A DNA stretch of 64,000 nt, from assembly GCF_036199905.1 (NCBI RefSeq), contig NZ_CP108109.1, positions 3,333,501 to 3,397,500 of the forward strand. Direction: 5' to 3'. The position numbers and the translations under genes were made by a program. Position 1 is the first letter of the stretch. The number at the start of each line of letters is the position of its first letter. This document shows, piece by piece, positions 33,331 to 42,206 of the stretch. The notes beneath the pieces were generated by a model. It made no database searches, was not told the DNA's origin, and was given only the letters and a program-made list of their open reading frames with translations. This DNA is from Streptomyces sp. NBC_00223 (lineage in GTDB: Bacteria > Actinomycetota > Actinomycetes > Streptomycetales > Streptomycetaceae).

Positions 33331-33891
33331 GTGGACCTCAACCATGTCTTCGTATGCGGAAACCCGGCTCTCGACTTCGTCGCGACGCTCCGGGCCCGGC
33401 GTTCGCAGCGGTTCGAGATGTTCTCGTCGCCCGAGCGGCTGAACGCCTGGTACCTGGAATCCGGCATCGTGGACGCGGTCTCCCCCGCCCGGCCGGCCGA
33501 CGTCGAGCAGGCGACGGCCGTACGGGAATCGGTCTACGAGCTGGTCACGGCCCGCCGCCTCGGCGAGGACCTCACCGACGACGCGCTGGCGGTGCTGAAC
33601 GGCGCGGCCCGCAAGGCCCCCGCGATCCCCCGGCTCACCCCGTCCGGCCGCTGGACGGAGGCGACGCCGGACGAGGCGCTGTCCACGGTGGCCCGCCTCG
33701 CCGTCGAGTTGCTGGGCGGCCCGGACGTCCCGCTGCTCAAGGAGTGCGACAACCCGGAGTGCACCCGCGTCTACATCGACCGCTCGCGCGGTACGCGGCG
33801 GCAGTGGTGCGGGATGGAGTCGTGCGGCAACAAGATCAAGGCCGCCGCGTACCGCGCCCGCAAAAAGTCCGCCCACCCCACCACGGCCTGA
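33331..33891 (+). CDS. CGNR zinc-finger (ABATE-type) transcriptional regulator
   Basis: 186-aa protein from GTG 33331 (AGGA seven bases upstream). The N-terminal ABATE domain begins CGNPALDFVATLRAR. The C-terminus is a CGNR zinc finger: CDNPECTRVYIDRSRG, then QWCGMESCGNKIKAAAYRARKK. The finger carries CGNK rather than CGNR. Such proteins are DNA-binding regulators in actinobacteria. The dyad operator immediately upstream, also found before the 70-aa gene, is a reasonable target, suggesting autoregulation and control of the small gene. The ABC-F gene lies between the two operators but has its own leader. Confidence 0.85.
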   Translation: MDLNHVFVCGNPALDFVATLRARRSQRFEMFSSPERLNAWYLESGIVDAVSPARPADVEQATAVRESVYELVTARRLGEDLTDDALAVLNGAARKAPAIPRLTPSGRWTEATPDEALSTVARLAVELLGGPDVPLLKECDNPECTRVYIDRSRGTRRQWCGMESCGNKIKAAAYRARKKSAHPTTA

Positions 33892-33934
33892 CCCCGGCGC
33901 CCACCCCCGCCCGGCGGAACCCGGCCCGGCGACC

Positions 33935-34684
33935 TCACCACGTCGGCTCGCCCTGGCTGAGTGCGGCGTACGCGGCTTCCGCGGCTCTTCCGCTCGTGGT
34001 GTCGGCCGGTGCGTGGCGGAGGAACCCGGCGGTGTCCCCGCTGTAGGTGAAGCGGCCCCCGTCGAGAACGGAGACATGGTCGGCCTCCTCGGCGAGGTCG
34101 GCCACGTCGTGGGTGGACATCAGCACCCGCCGCTCGGTGGCGATGTCGCGCAGCACATCACGGAAGACCCGCCGCTGGCGCGGGTCCATCCCGGCCGTCG
34201 GCTCGTCGAGCAGCAGTACCCGGGCGTCGTGCACCAGGGCGGAGGCCACTCCCATCCGCCGCAACTGGCCGCCCGACAGGCCGCTTGCCCTGGTGTCCGC
34301 GCGGTCGGCGAGTTCGACCCGGCCGAGAGCCGCGGCGGCGGCGTCCCACGCGTCCCGGCGGTTCATCCCCTTCAGCCAGCCGACATAGGCGACCTGCTCG
34401 CGGACGGTGTGCCCGGTCATGGCCGTGATGCGCTGCGGCATCCAGGCCGTCGCCCGCCGGTATTCCGGTTTGTCCGCGGGTATGCCGTCCAGGGTGACCG
34501 TGCCGGAACGCGGCCGGGTCACGGAAGCGGCCAGCTTGAGGAGCGTGGACTTGCCGGCGCCGTTCGGCCCGAGCAGCAGTGTCAGGCCGTCGGGCAGCCG
34601 GTAGTCGAGGCCGTCGAGCACCGGCCGCTGCCGGCGCAGGCGTTGGGTGTAGGCGTAGGTGCAGCCCTTGAGTTCCAGGGTCAT
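33935..34684 (-). CDS. ABC exporter ATP-binding protein
   Basis: 249-aa ABC ATPase. Walker A is LLGPNGAGKST, the Q-loop region RATAWMPQRITAMTGHTV, signature GLSGGQLRRMG, Walker B VLLLDEPTAGMDP and H-loop LMSTHDVADLAE. The AGMDP and LRRMGVASAL features are typical of ABC-2-type drug or peptide exporters. The start ATG 34684 overlaps the stop of the adjoining membrane protein (ATGA). It is the last gene of a three-gene minus-strand operon; the two upstream genes supply the membrane parts. Confidence 0.88.
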   Translation of the reverse strand: MTLELKGCTYAYTQRLRRQRPVLDGLDYRLPDGLTLLLGPNGAGKSTLLKLAASVTRPRSGTVTLDGIPADKPEYRRATAWMPQRITAMTGHTVREQVAYVGWLKGMNRRDAWDAAAAALGRVELADRADTRASGLSGGQLRRMGVASALVHDARVLLLDEPTAGMDPRQRRVFRDVLRDIATERRVLMSTHDVADLAEEADHVSVLDGGRFTYSGDTAGFLRHAPADTTSGRAAEAAYAALSQGEPTW

Positions 34685-35280
34685 TCGGCGTTCCTCGCGC
34701 GTTCGCTCGTACCGACAAGGAGGTGCGCGGCCAGGCCGACGGCCACGACGGCCGTACTCGCCGCCGCCGCGTAGACATCGGACAGTGGCCGGGCGACGAC
34801 GGTCCAGGCCAGCGGGTGGCCGTTGCGATAGCCCGCCTCGGCGACGGCCATGATCCAGACCACCGGTACGAGGACCGCCCGCATGCCCAGCAGCGGACGC
34901 AGACACAGCGTCAGCCCGCACAGGAACGCGGTGTTCCGCCCGGCCTCCTGCGCGGCCGAGGAACCGGTGAGACCGCCAACCGCCGCAGCGACAAGGGCCG
35001 TTGCCGCGAGCAGGACAAGGACGAGGACGGCGTCCAGGACGAGAACCCGCCGGATCCCGCTGTCCTCGGCCCCGTCGAGCCGGGAGCCGAGGCACACCAT
35101 CAAGCCCGCGCACACCGGCACCGGGACCAGCAGCGCGGTCACCACCGTGCCGGAGAACGAGGGCAGCAGGGCGGGCAGTTCGGCCGAGGAGTCCCGTACC
35201 ACCAGCAGGAACACGGCGAACACCGCCAAGGTGAGGGGCAGTACGGTGTGGGCCCGGCGCGCCTTCCACCACAGCGGCAT
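34681..35280 (-). CDS. ABC exporter-associated membrane protein (about 6 TM)
   Basis: 199-aa hydrophobic protein with about six transmembrane stretches (for example TVLPLTLAVFAVFLLVV and RVLVLDAVLVLVLLAATALV). No signature motif is seen beyond that. ATG 35280 overlaps the stop of the upstream membrane protein (TGATG), and its own stop overlaps the ATPase start. It is inferred to be a permease subunit of this exporter. The substrate is unknown. Confidence 0.75.
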   Translation of the reverse strand: MPLWWKARRAHTVLPLTLAVFAVFLLVVRDSSAELPALLPSFSGTVVTALLVPVPVCAGLMVCLGSRLDGAEDSGIRRVLVLDAVLVLVLLAATALVAAAVGGLTGSSAAQEAGRNTAFLCGLTLCLRPLLGMRAVLVPVVWIMAVAEAGYRNGHPLAWTVVARPLSDVYAAAASTAVVAVGLAAHLLVGTSERARNAE

Positions 35281-36578
35281 CAGCCGGCCACCGCCGAGGA
35301 CGTGACGCAGGCGCCGTCCCGCGTCTTCACGTACCAGGCTGCCTGCGCGGCGACCGGCATCTTCTCCACGGAGACAACCGTGCGGGCGGACTGTTCAAGA
35401 GTCCGCCGCTGGGCCGGGGTGAATGCCTCTTGCCGTTCCCGCCGCAATGCGGCATTCCTGGTCCGGGTCAATCCGCCGACCCAGAGGTCGATCCGCTGTT
35501 CCGCGCCGCGGTCGAGATGGTGGCAACGCGGCACGGCCGCCAGGTGTGCCATCTGGAAGCGCATGCTCTCCTGGTCCCGGGTGCCGGTCAGGGCGAGATA
35601 CCACACGTGAGAGGTGGATGACTGCGGATAGCGTCCGTCGAGTATCGAGTCCACGATCTTCCGCGGTACGTCCACGGAGACGTTCAGCCGTGCCAAGTCG
35701 CGTGATACGGCCCGGTAGTCGGCCGATATCTCCTCGGCTTTTCCGTCCGTCACCCGCGGCAGACATATCTGCGGCCGGATCCCCGTGCACGAGACGGGCG
35801 CACGGCCCCGCAGAAGTGGCGGCGACGCTCCCCAGTCGGCCACGAGCGCGTACGACGACAGGGTGCAGGCCGCGGCCACGACCACGCCTGCGGCGACACG
35901 TACCGGCCATCGGTTGCGCAGCAGAGCGAGAAGCCCCAGCGCGGTGGCGATCCCGCCGACGAACAGCACATGGGAGGCGAGGGAGGAGAAGGCCGGTAAC
36001 TCCCCGAACATCAGCGTCGTCGGGTACTGCCCCAGGACGTGCCGGATCCACATCGGATCGGAGAAGGACCAGGAGGCGGCGACCGCGTACCACACGGCTG
36101 CCGCCAGGACCGGCGCCGCCACGAAGTGGCTGACCACCAGGCTCGCGGTGAACCCGATGACGCTGTAGGCGACGGTGACCGCCATGGTCATCGCGATCAG
36201 CGGCACACAGGACACCGACGGGGTGGCGCCCGCCCGGATCAGCAGGACGGCGGCGGGCAGCAGCAACGTCAGCCAGGCCAGCGCCCAGACGGGGACCAAC
36301 GCGCCCACGGCTATGCGGGCCCGTGACCGGAGCGGGGCCGAGACCCACACACCGTCCCGTCTCAGCCGTCCGCTCTCCCAGCCGCCCAGGCAGGCGGCCA
36401 CCGCATAAGCGATGGGGTAATGGCTTTCGAACCCGTAGGAGACGATCGCGGGAGCATATCCATGGAAACCGGAAAGCCCTGTTTGCCTTTGCACTCTGTA
36501 GTAGAGGACCAGGAGAGCCGCTACGGCGGGTGCCGCCCATGTCGCGCTGTTGGCGCGCACGCCGACCGGGATCCTCAC
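35280..36578 (-). CDS. ABC-exporter-linked membrane protein with exported C-terminal domain
   Basis: 432-aa protein from GTG 36578 (GCGGAG about nine bases upstream). The first about 270 residues hold six to seven transmembrane segments. They are followed by a soluble domain of about 160 residues with four Cys (SCTGIRPQIC; VPRCHH; DGACVT), perhaps disulfide-bonded outside the cell. It resembles actinobacterial ABC-2-type permease partners of unknown function. It is first in the operon. The 36579-36840 gap upstream is AT-richer and contains a possible extended -10 (TGATAATTT, minus strand). Confidence 0.7.
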   Translation of the reverse strand: MRIPVGVRANSATWAAPAVAALLVLYYRVQRQTGLSGFHGYAPAIVSYGFESHYPIAYAVAACLGGWESGRLRRDGVWVSAPLRSRARIAVGALVPVWALAWLTLLLPAAVLLIRAGATPSVSCVPLIAMTMAVTVAYSVIGFTASLVVSHFVAAPVLAAAVWYAVAASWSFSDPMWIRHVLGQYPTTLMFGELPAFSSLASHVLFVGGIATALGLLALLRNRWPVRVAAGVVVAAACTLSSYALVADWGASPPLLRGRAPVSCTGIRPQICLPRVTDGKAEEISADYRAVSRDLARLNVSVDVPRKIVDSILDGRYPQSSTSHVWYLALTGTRDQESMRFQMAHLAAVPRCHHLDRGAEQRIDLWVGGLTRTRNAALRRERQEAFTPAQRRTLEQSARTVVSVEKMPVAAQAAWYVKTRDGACVTSSAVAG

Positions 36579-36840
36579 AGAAAAACTCCGCAGAATGTAT
36601 GGACGCACCGGAATCCCGGCGGCGATCTCTCGGTGTCTCGCGCGGGTTACCGGTGGACACCGTGATTTGTCGGCGAGCCTTTCCCGGCCAAGTCCCGGCT
36701 TCCTCGCCAATCGATATAAATTATCAGACCGGTACGGGAGTTGTCCCGCGACGGTTTATCCGGAGGTTCACAATCCGTTTGCACCGCCTTACGCCGTCTT
36801 ACGTCTCGTACGGCCGGCGACCGATTCCTCGGGGTGAGGG

Positions 36841-37818
36841 TCAGATGGCGCCGTAGGTGCGGGCGAGGGTGCGTACGGTGGCCACCATCGCCTCGCGCAG
36901 TTCGGCCGGCGCGACGACCTCGACTTCGGCGCCGAGCCGCAGCAGTTCGCCGCGGGCGTGCGTGACGCTCTCGGTCGGGATGACGGCCTCGATCCATCCG
37001 TCGTCGCCGACAGCGATCGCGGTGGACTCAACCGCCCGCACCACCTCCGGGGGGACATTGTCGGGCAGGCACCGGCGCCCGAGCGGGGACAGCCGCACGG
37101 TCGCCGTCCCGGTGTGACGGCGTGCCTGGAAGTCGTCGAGGTAGGACTTCCAGTACGCGCCCAGGTCAAAGCCCTCCGGCCGGTCGAACCGCTCGTCGGC
37201 GGGTACCGCGTGCAGGACTTGGGCGACCCGGTAGGTGGCGATCCGGCTCTCGCCCACGGCCACGACGTACCAGACACCGGACTTGAGCACCAGGCCGTAG
37301 GGGCGAAGGCGCCGCTCCACCTCCTGCGGCGCGGTCCACCGGCGGTAACGTACGTCCACCGCATGCTGGTTGAGCACCGCGTCGACGAACACGCCCAGAT
37401 ACGGCGTCTCTTCGGGCTCCCGGTACCAGCCGGGGGCGTCCAGGTGGAAGACCGCCGCGGTCCGCGCCGCCTGCTCGCGCGGTCCCGTCGGCAGCGCGGC
37501 CAGCAGCTTCAACCGCGCCGCCGCCAGCTCCGTCGCGAACCCCAGGTCGGCGGCGGGCCCGGGCAACCCAGCGAAGAACAGCGCACGCGCCTCGCCCTCG
37601 CTCATCCCGGTGAGGCGGGTGCGGTAGCCGTCGAGCAGTTGATAGCCGCCCCCGCGGCCGGGCTCCGCGTAGACCGGAATCCCGGCGGTCTGCAACCGTG
37701 CCAGGTCGCGGTACGCGGTACGCACGGATACGCCCAGTTCGTCGGCGATCCCCCGCGCGGACATACGGCCGCGGGATTGCAGCAACAGCAGCACCGACAG
37801 CAGTCGACCGGCAGACAT
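36841..37818 (-). CDS. WYL-domain transcriptional regulator (DeoR-like HTH)
   Basis: 325-aa regulator. The N-terminal HTH is RLLSVLLLLQSRGRMSARGIA then SVRTAYRDLARLQTAG. The WYL/WCX region begins RYRRWTAPQEVERRLRPYG and contains LKSGVWYVVAV, where the usual WYL is VWYVV. A C-terminal WCX-like extension follows. Such proteins sense small ligands or nucleic-acid signals. ATG 37818 starts at the HTH; the longer open frame upstream is low-complexity. It is divergent from the NIPSNAP gene (138-bp gap), a pairing that suggests it regulates that gene. Confidence 0.87.
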   Translation of the reverse strand: MSAGRLLSVLLLLQSRGRMSARGIADELGVSVRTAYRDLARLQTAGIPVYAEPGRGGGYQLLDGYRTRLTGMSEGEARALFFAGLPGPAADLGFATELAAARLKLLAALPTGPREQAARTAAVFHLDAPGWYREPEETPYLGVFVDAVLNQHAVDVRYRRWTAPQEVERRLRPYGLVLKSGVWYVVAVGESRIATYRVAQVLHAVPADERFDRPEGFDLGAYWKSYLDDFQARRHTGTATVRLSPLGRRCLPDNVPPEVVRAVESTAIAVGDDGWIEAVIPTESVTHARGELLRLGAEVEVVAPAELREAMVATVRTLARTYGAI

Positions 37819-37955
37819 ACGCGCATTCTCGCCGGAACCCTGACAGCATCTGGCACGTGGGTCGCCTAGCGTCTGCCAGTACGGGGAGCCGGGCGGGCGC
37901 GCACCTGAGGGCGACCGCCACGGAAGAGCCCCGACGTACCGAAGAGGAGCCCGCC

Positions 37956-38525
37956 GTGTCCCCAACCGACCCCGTCGGCAACCCTGTTGGCGACCGCATC
38001 GGCAATCCCATGGTGATCGAGCTTCGTCAGTACACGCTGCGTCCCGGCCGCCGCGACGAGCTCATCGAGCTGTTCGACCGGGAGTTCGTCGAAACGCAGG
38101 AAGCGGTCGGGGCGGTCGTGCTCGGCCAGTTCCGGGACCTGGACGCCCCGGACCGCTTCGTCTGGCTGCGCGGATTCCCGGACATGGAGGCGCGACGGCA
38201 TGCGCTGACGGCGTTCTACGACGGGCCCGTCTGGGCCGAGCACGGGCCCCGGGCCAACGCCACGATGGTGGACTCCGACGACGTCCTGCTGCTGCGGCCG
38301 CTGTCGGCGGGGAACGGCTTCGCGGACTCGGCGGTCTCAGCCGTCTCAGCCGCGGAACGGCCGGAGGTCGGCGCGCCGGCCCGGGAACGTCTCGTGACCG
38401 CCACCATCTGGTCCTTCCCGCCCGGCCGGCAGGACGGCGCGAGGCTGATCCGAGTACGAGTTGATCCACTCGGCCCGGGACAGCGCGGAGGCGACGCGTA
38501 TCAGCACCTGGCTCCACGCTTTTGA
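37956..38525 (+). pseudogene. NIPSNAP-family gene, 3'-truncated
   Basis: From GTG 37956 (AGGAG six bases upstream) the frame encodes a ferredoxin-like NIPSNAP domain: MVIELRQYTLRPGRRDELIEL, VVLGQFRDLD, DRFVWLRGFPDMEARR and VDSDDVLLLRPL. A second domain starts with LVTATIWSFPPG, but the similarity stops near 38440. The remaining codons (about 25) read out of frame through the adjacent vapC remnant to a stop at 38525. Relatives normally carry a complete second domain, so the gene has lost its 3' part. The remaining protein may still fold. Confidence 0.65.
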
Positions 38526-38760
38526 CTACCTGCGCGGCGACGACGACACCTTCACCCGCGCCCTGGAGGTCCAGCGCCGCGCGCTCAACGCGGGCTTCCA
38601 CCATTCCCTGTCGCTCCCCGACCTGCTCATCGCCGCCACCGCGGAGCTGAACCGGCTGACCGTCCTCCACTACGACGGCGACTTCGACATGATCGCCTCC
38701 CTCACCGGCCAACCCACCGAATGGGTCGTCCCGCCCGGCACCGCCGACCACCGATCGTCG
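38449..38760 (+). pseudogene. vapC-type PIN-domain toxin remnant (5' end missing)
   Basis: Starting directly after a stop in this frame (38446-38448), the sequence reads [11 protein letters not shown], then [12 protein letters not shown], then [20 protein letters not shown] and [19 protein letters not shown]. This is the C-terminal two thirds of a VapC ribonuclease, including the internal Glu and the late Asp (HYDGDFD) of the PIN active site. The N-terminal Asp-bearing strand and start are absent, as is any vapB antitoxin. It overlaps the end of the truncated NIPSNAP frame, marking a deletion or insertion joint near 38440-38450. Confidence 0.75.
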
Positions 38761-39303
38761 TGTCGCCAGTCGTCGGCTGTGCGGCCGGACGCGTGGATGA
38801 GTCCCCGCCTGTCGCCGCGCCAGGGTCATCAGTCGGGCGAGGACGCCATGATGTCAGTGCCCGCCCCTCGACGTCGGCACCGGGCGCCATGTCGCCGACA
38901 CCGTCGAAGGCCCGAATTGCGGCAAGCCTCGCAGTGCATCCGAGGCCTGCGAACTGACCTTCCTTGGTGAGGCAGGCTGCCTGATCGGATACCACGTCCG
39001 CTCCCCCGTCGTGAGTACAGCAGGTCGGCCTCCGGCAAAGGTGTGCTGCACCACCGGCACCGCCACCGTAGGTGTGCACGACACAGCCGTCCCGCTGTTG
39101 CACACCCGCCCGCCGAAGAGACACCGGAAGGGCAAGCGGGGATCGAGTACATCGTCGTTCGTCTCCGAAAGGCGTTGGCGGTGGACTGCGCGACAGGAAG
39201 AAGGGCGCCGTTCGGGGTCGCACGCCAGGAGCCGTCACGCCCCACTCGCATGACCATCGCGACGCGTCCCCACGACGGTGAGACACCGCTGAAGAGGCTT
39301 ACT
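38761..39303. other. Intergenic segment without recognisable gene
   Basis: About 540 bp of degenerate sequence. Short frames exist on both strands but none has a ribosome-binding site, known motif or consistent codon pattern. It probably represents decayed DNA at the left edge of the defence island. The AT-rich stretch that follows holds a large palindrome. Confidence 0.5.
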
Positions 39304-39351
39304 TCATGTGTTTCCTGTTTTCAATTCTCATTGAAAACAGGAAACACATGA
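39304..39351. repeat. Perfect 22-bp inverted repeat (AT-rich hairpin)
   Basis: Arms 39304-39325 and 39330-39351 are perfectly complementary, with a TCTC loop. It lies 85 bp upstream of the HTH-NB-ARC gene. Unlike the genome's GC-rich terminators it is AT-rich with no T-tract. It could be an operator, an RNA hairpin in a leader, or the trace of a mobile element. Confidence 0.85.
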
Positions 39352-39436
39352 CACCCTGGATCCACTTGTGGGATGCTGATTTCACACAGGTGCTCTTTCA
39401 CCATCGGCGGACCACACTGCAGAGGTATTTGGGGTT

Positions 39437-41650
39437 ATGAATGATATTTCCCGTAGTTTCGGTAGCGAGCTCCGTCGGAGGCGTGTCGATCGAGGAGTCA
39501 ACCTAACTGCGTTTTCTCAACTAATCTCCCGCAGCAAGGGTCATCTAAGCAAGGTAGAGCGGGGGCTGACAGCTGCAACCCGCGAGTTCGCCGAAGCCTG
39601 CGACGAAGCATTGGAAGCGCATGGTGAATTAGCGGGACTCATCAGCAGTAAGGCATCAAAAGAAACGAGGTGCACCGATATGAAGGTACCTGTCGGACTT
39701 CCCGCCTCGCCCTCTCATTTCGTCGGGCGCTCGGAGGAATTGGTTCGCATTGCCGACCACCTCACCGATGAATCCGCAGGCGCTGTGTGTGTGCTGAGCG
39801 GTCTGGCAGGCGCGGGCAAGACGGCCTTGGCAATCCGAGGGGCCTGGAACGCGGCGGAAGTCTTCTCCGACGGATGCTTCTTTTTCGACTTTGGAGAAGA
39901 GTCACCCGGCTGCACGCGAGACATCCTCGACTCGTTGCTCAGGCTGACAGGTGTCCCCAAGGAGCAGATGCCGTCTCGGATGGACGCAATGGCCAACCTC
40001 TGGCGAAGCCGACTCCGCGGCAAACGCATGTTGCTCGTCCTCGACAACGTGAGCAGCGCGGCGGACGTCGCGCCGCTACTGTCGACCGAGCCCGGGTGCA
40101 AGCTCATCGTCACCAGCCGGAAACGCCTGACCGCTCTCGATGACGCGACACACCTGTCCCTCGGAGCCTTGAGCAGCGTAGAGGCCGATGCGCTGTTCCG
40201 CTCAGTCGGAGGAGAGCAAGCGGTGCATGCTGGGGACCAGACCGTCCACGCGATCGTCGAGCACTGCGGTCGGCTGCCGCTGGCGGTGCGCATCGTCGCC
40301 GCTCGTATCCGCAGCGGTTCGACACGGACCGTGGCGGAGCTCGAAGAGATGATCTCGCACGAGGCCCACAGGCTCGAACTGCTCGATGACGGGGATCGCA
40401 GTATCACCGCCGCCCTGACCGTGTCCTGCAACGGATTGACCGCAGAACAGCGCAGACTGCTCGCGTTGTTGGCGCTGCACCCTGGTCCTGGCGCCGACCG
40501 CCGCGCTGTCGCGGCTCTGGCGGACATCGATCCGCCTCGCGCCGCGATTCTGGTGGACGGCCTTGCGGATAGGTATCTCGTGGACTACGAATCGTCCGAT
40601 CGCATCACGATGCACGACCTCGTACGCCAGTTCGCCCGACAGCTGCTCCTTCCGGACGTGACCGTCAAGGAACAGCACAGCGCCGTCCGACGCCTGCTCG
40701 AGCACTTTCTCCGCCTTGCCGTGGATGCGGACAAATTGCTTACTCCTCAGCGGTATCGTCCGCCTGTCGTCCTTGAAAACTTCCCGCCGAGGTCTTCCCC
40801 CTTCGGCGACCGCGCGGCGGGAGTTGCCTGGCTCGAATCAGAGTGGCGTTGCCTCGTGTCGCTGTGTCGCACAGCTGCGGCACACGAACAGCACTCGCTG
40901 TGCTGGCAGCTGGCTTTCGCGCTGCGTGAGTTCTTCTACCTCACGAAACTCTGGGGTCCGTGGATCGAGACCCATCTGACGGCGGTCTCATCCGCCAGGG
41001 CGGCGGGCAATCGTGCGTGGCTGGCCATCAGTCTGAGTAACCTTGGTGTCGCTCACGCGGACCGAGGAGATCTGACCATGGCCGTCGACTACTTCCAGCA
41101 GTCCCTGGCCTTGTACCAACAACTTGACGACGATCATGGTGTTGTCAACGCCATCTCCAACTTGGCCTGGGCCGAGCTGTATCTGGGCGAGTACGAAAAA
41201 TCCCTCGACGGACTGCGCACCGCACTGAACCATTACCGGCGGCTTGGGAACAGGCGAAATTCTGCCATTGCGCTTCGAGGGATCGCGTTATTGGAATCCG
41301 AGCTGGAACTCTACCGTGCAGCTGTCGAACACGCGCACGAGGCCCGAGTGGAGTTCAACACTCTGGGGCTTGAACTGGACGTCGTGATGTCGGTGAACTG
41401 CGCGGCATGGGCCAATTTCCGATCAGGCGACCACCAAGCTGCCGGTAGCGACTACGAGGAGGCACTCACTTTGGCCGAGAACTGTGGAAGTCGTTACGAG
41501 AAGGCCCGTTCCCTGACCGGTCTCGGCAACATCCGCCAGGCGTCGGGCGACCGGAAGAAGGCGGCTGAGCTATGGTCGCGGGCCGATGCTGTGTACGGCG
41601 GCCTCGAACCCGTCATGCTGGGGGAAGCTCGTTTCCGCCTGGCTTCCTGA
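39437..41650 (+). CDS. HTH-NB-ARC-TPR (STAND) protein
   Basis: 737-aa protein of the signal-transducing STAND NTPase class. The N-terminal XRE-type HTH (FGSELRRRRVDRGVNLTAFS; ISRSKGHLSKVERG) is followed by an NB-ARC ATPase. Its P-loop is GLAGAGKTAL (Lys128), Walker B RMLLVLDNVSSAA, and it has GCKLIVTSRKRL and GRLPLAVRI motifs. A C-terminal TPR array follows (LSNLGVAHADRGDLTMAVDY; ISNLAWAELYLGEYEKSLDG). In Streptomyces this layout is found both in pathway regulators and in phage-sensing proteins. Its place at the head of a defence island favours the latter or a regulatory role. The ribosome-binding site before ATG 39437 is weak. Confidence 0.85.
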   Translation: MNDISRSFGSELRRRRVDRGVNLTAFSQLISRSKGHLSKVERGLTAATREFAEACDEALEAHGELAGLISSKASKETRCTDMKVPVGLPASPSHFVGRSEELVRIADHLTDESAGAVCVLSGLAGAGKTALAIRGAWNAAEVFSDGCFFFDFGEESPGCTRDILDSLLRLTGVPKEQMPSRMDAMANLWRSRLRGKRMLLVLDNVSSAADVAPLLSTEPGCKLIVTSRKRLTALDDATHLSLGALSSVEADALFRSVGGEQAVHAGDQTVHAIVEHCGRLPLAVRIVAARIRSGSTRTVAELEEMISHEAHRLELLDDGDRSITAALTVSCNGLTAEQRRLLALLALHPGPGADRRAVAALADIDPPRAAILVDGLADRYLVDYESSDRITMHDLVRQFARQLLLPDVTVKEQHSAVRRLLEHFLRLAVDADKLLTPQRYRPPVVLENFPPRSSPFGDRAAGVAWLESEWRCLVSLCRTAAAHEQHSLCWQLAFALREFFYLTKLWGPWIETHLTAVSSARAAGNRAWLAISLSNLGVAHADRGDLTMAVDYFQQSLALYQQLDDDHGVVNAISNLAWAELYLGEYEKSLDGLRTALNHYRRLGNRRNSAIALRGIALLESELELYRAAVEHAHEARVEFNTLGLELDVVMSVNCAAWANFRSGDHQAAGSDYEEALTLAENCGSRYEKARSLTGLGNIRQASGDRKKAAELWSRADAVYGGLEPVMLGEARFRLAS

Positions 41651-41651
41651 C

Positions 41652-42110
41652 ATGGCGCAGCAACTTCCCATGCCTGGCACGAAGCTGACCACGGCCGAAG
41701 TACTCGCAGAACTCAAGATTCTCCGCAAGGGCTTCGGTATCGACGATCCTGGTGCCCTGACCCGTGCCGGTCATGCTCTGCGCCATATCGCTGGGGTGAC
41801 CGACAGCGACAGTGGGGCGGCGCAGCGCGTCAAGCTCACAACGTGCTTGCTGAAGTTGATCGGCACACTGCCCCCGGAGATGGCCGCGCTCGGCAGGCGA
41901 GCGCTCGCTCTTGACGGTTCCGGCGCCGAACGGTTCGGACAACGGCTGAGAGGTATCGCAGCGCACCTCGACCGTGACCCACGCACCGCACGTCGGCGCG
42001 TGGACGCGATACTCGAACGGCTGGCAGAGCAGGCCGTGACGACCGTTTCGAGGCGTTCGAGCCAGTCCTGTGAACGTGCGGAGTCGGCTACGGGCGTCGG
42101 CATCTCCACG
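41652..42110 (+). pseudogene. Unidentified helical protein, 3' end lost
   Basis: ATG 41652 is one base after the NB-ARC gene stop, so translation is coupled. The first about 135 residues look genuine (ELKILRKGFGIDDPGALTRA; LGRRALALDGSGAERFGQ; LDRDPRTARRRVDAILERL). They resemble the front of a common Streptomyces helical protein found next to HTH/TPR genes. After about 42060 the sequence becomes unlike a protein, and the frame has no stop until 44456, running antisense to the helicase gene. I infer a truncated gene whose 3' end was lost or frameshifted; the end coordinate is approximate. Confidence 0.5.
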
Positions 42111-42206
42111 GGCTGTGACCTGCGTTCACAACCCCGGGCCCACGGGTGCGCCCTCCATCGACGGGCCAGGTCTCCTCACGGATACTGGCCCGTTTCCCAG
42201 CAGAAG

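Noticed and set aside
38829..39257. Minus-strand 142-codon frame left of the palindrome
   Set aside because: Arg/Cys-rich composition, three overlapping open frames of equal quality and no motifs; treated as decayed non-coding DNA.
39304..39351. Rho-independent terminator
   Set aside because: No gene ends directly upstream and there is no T-tract; listed as an inverted repeat of unknown role instead.
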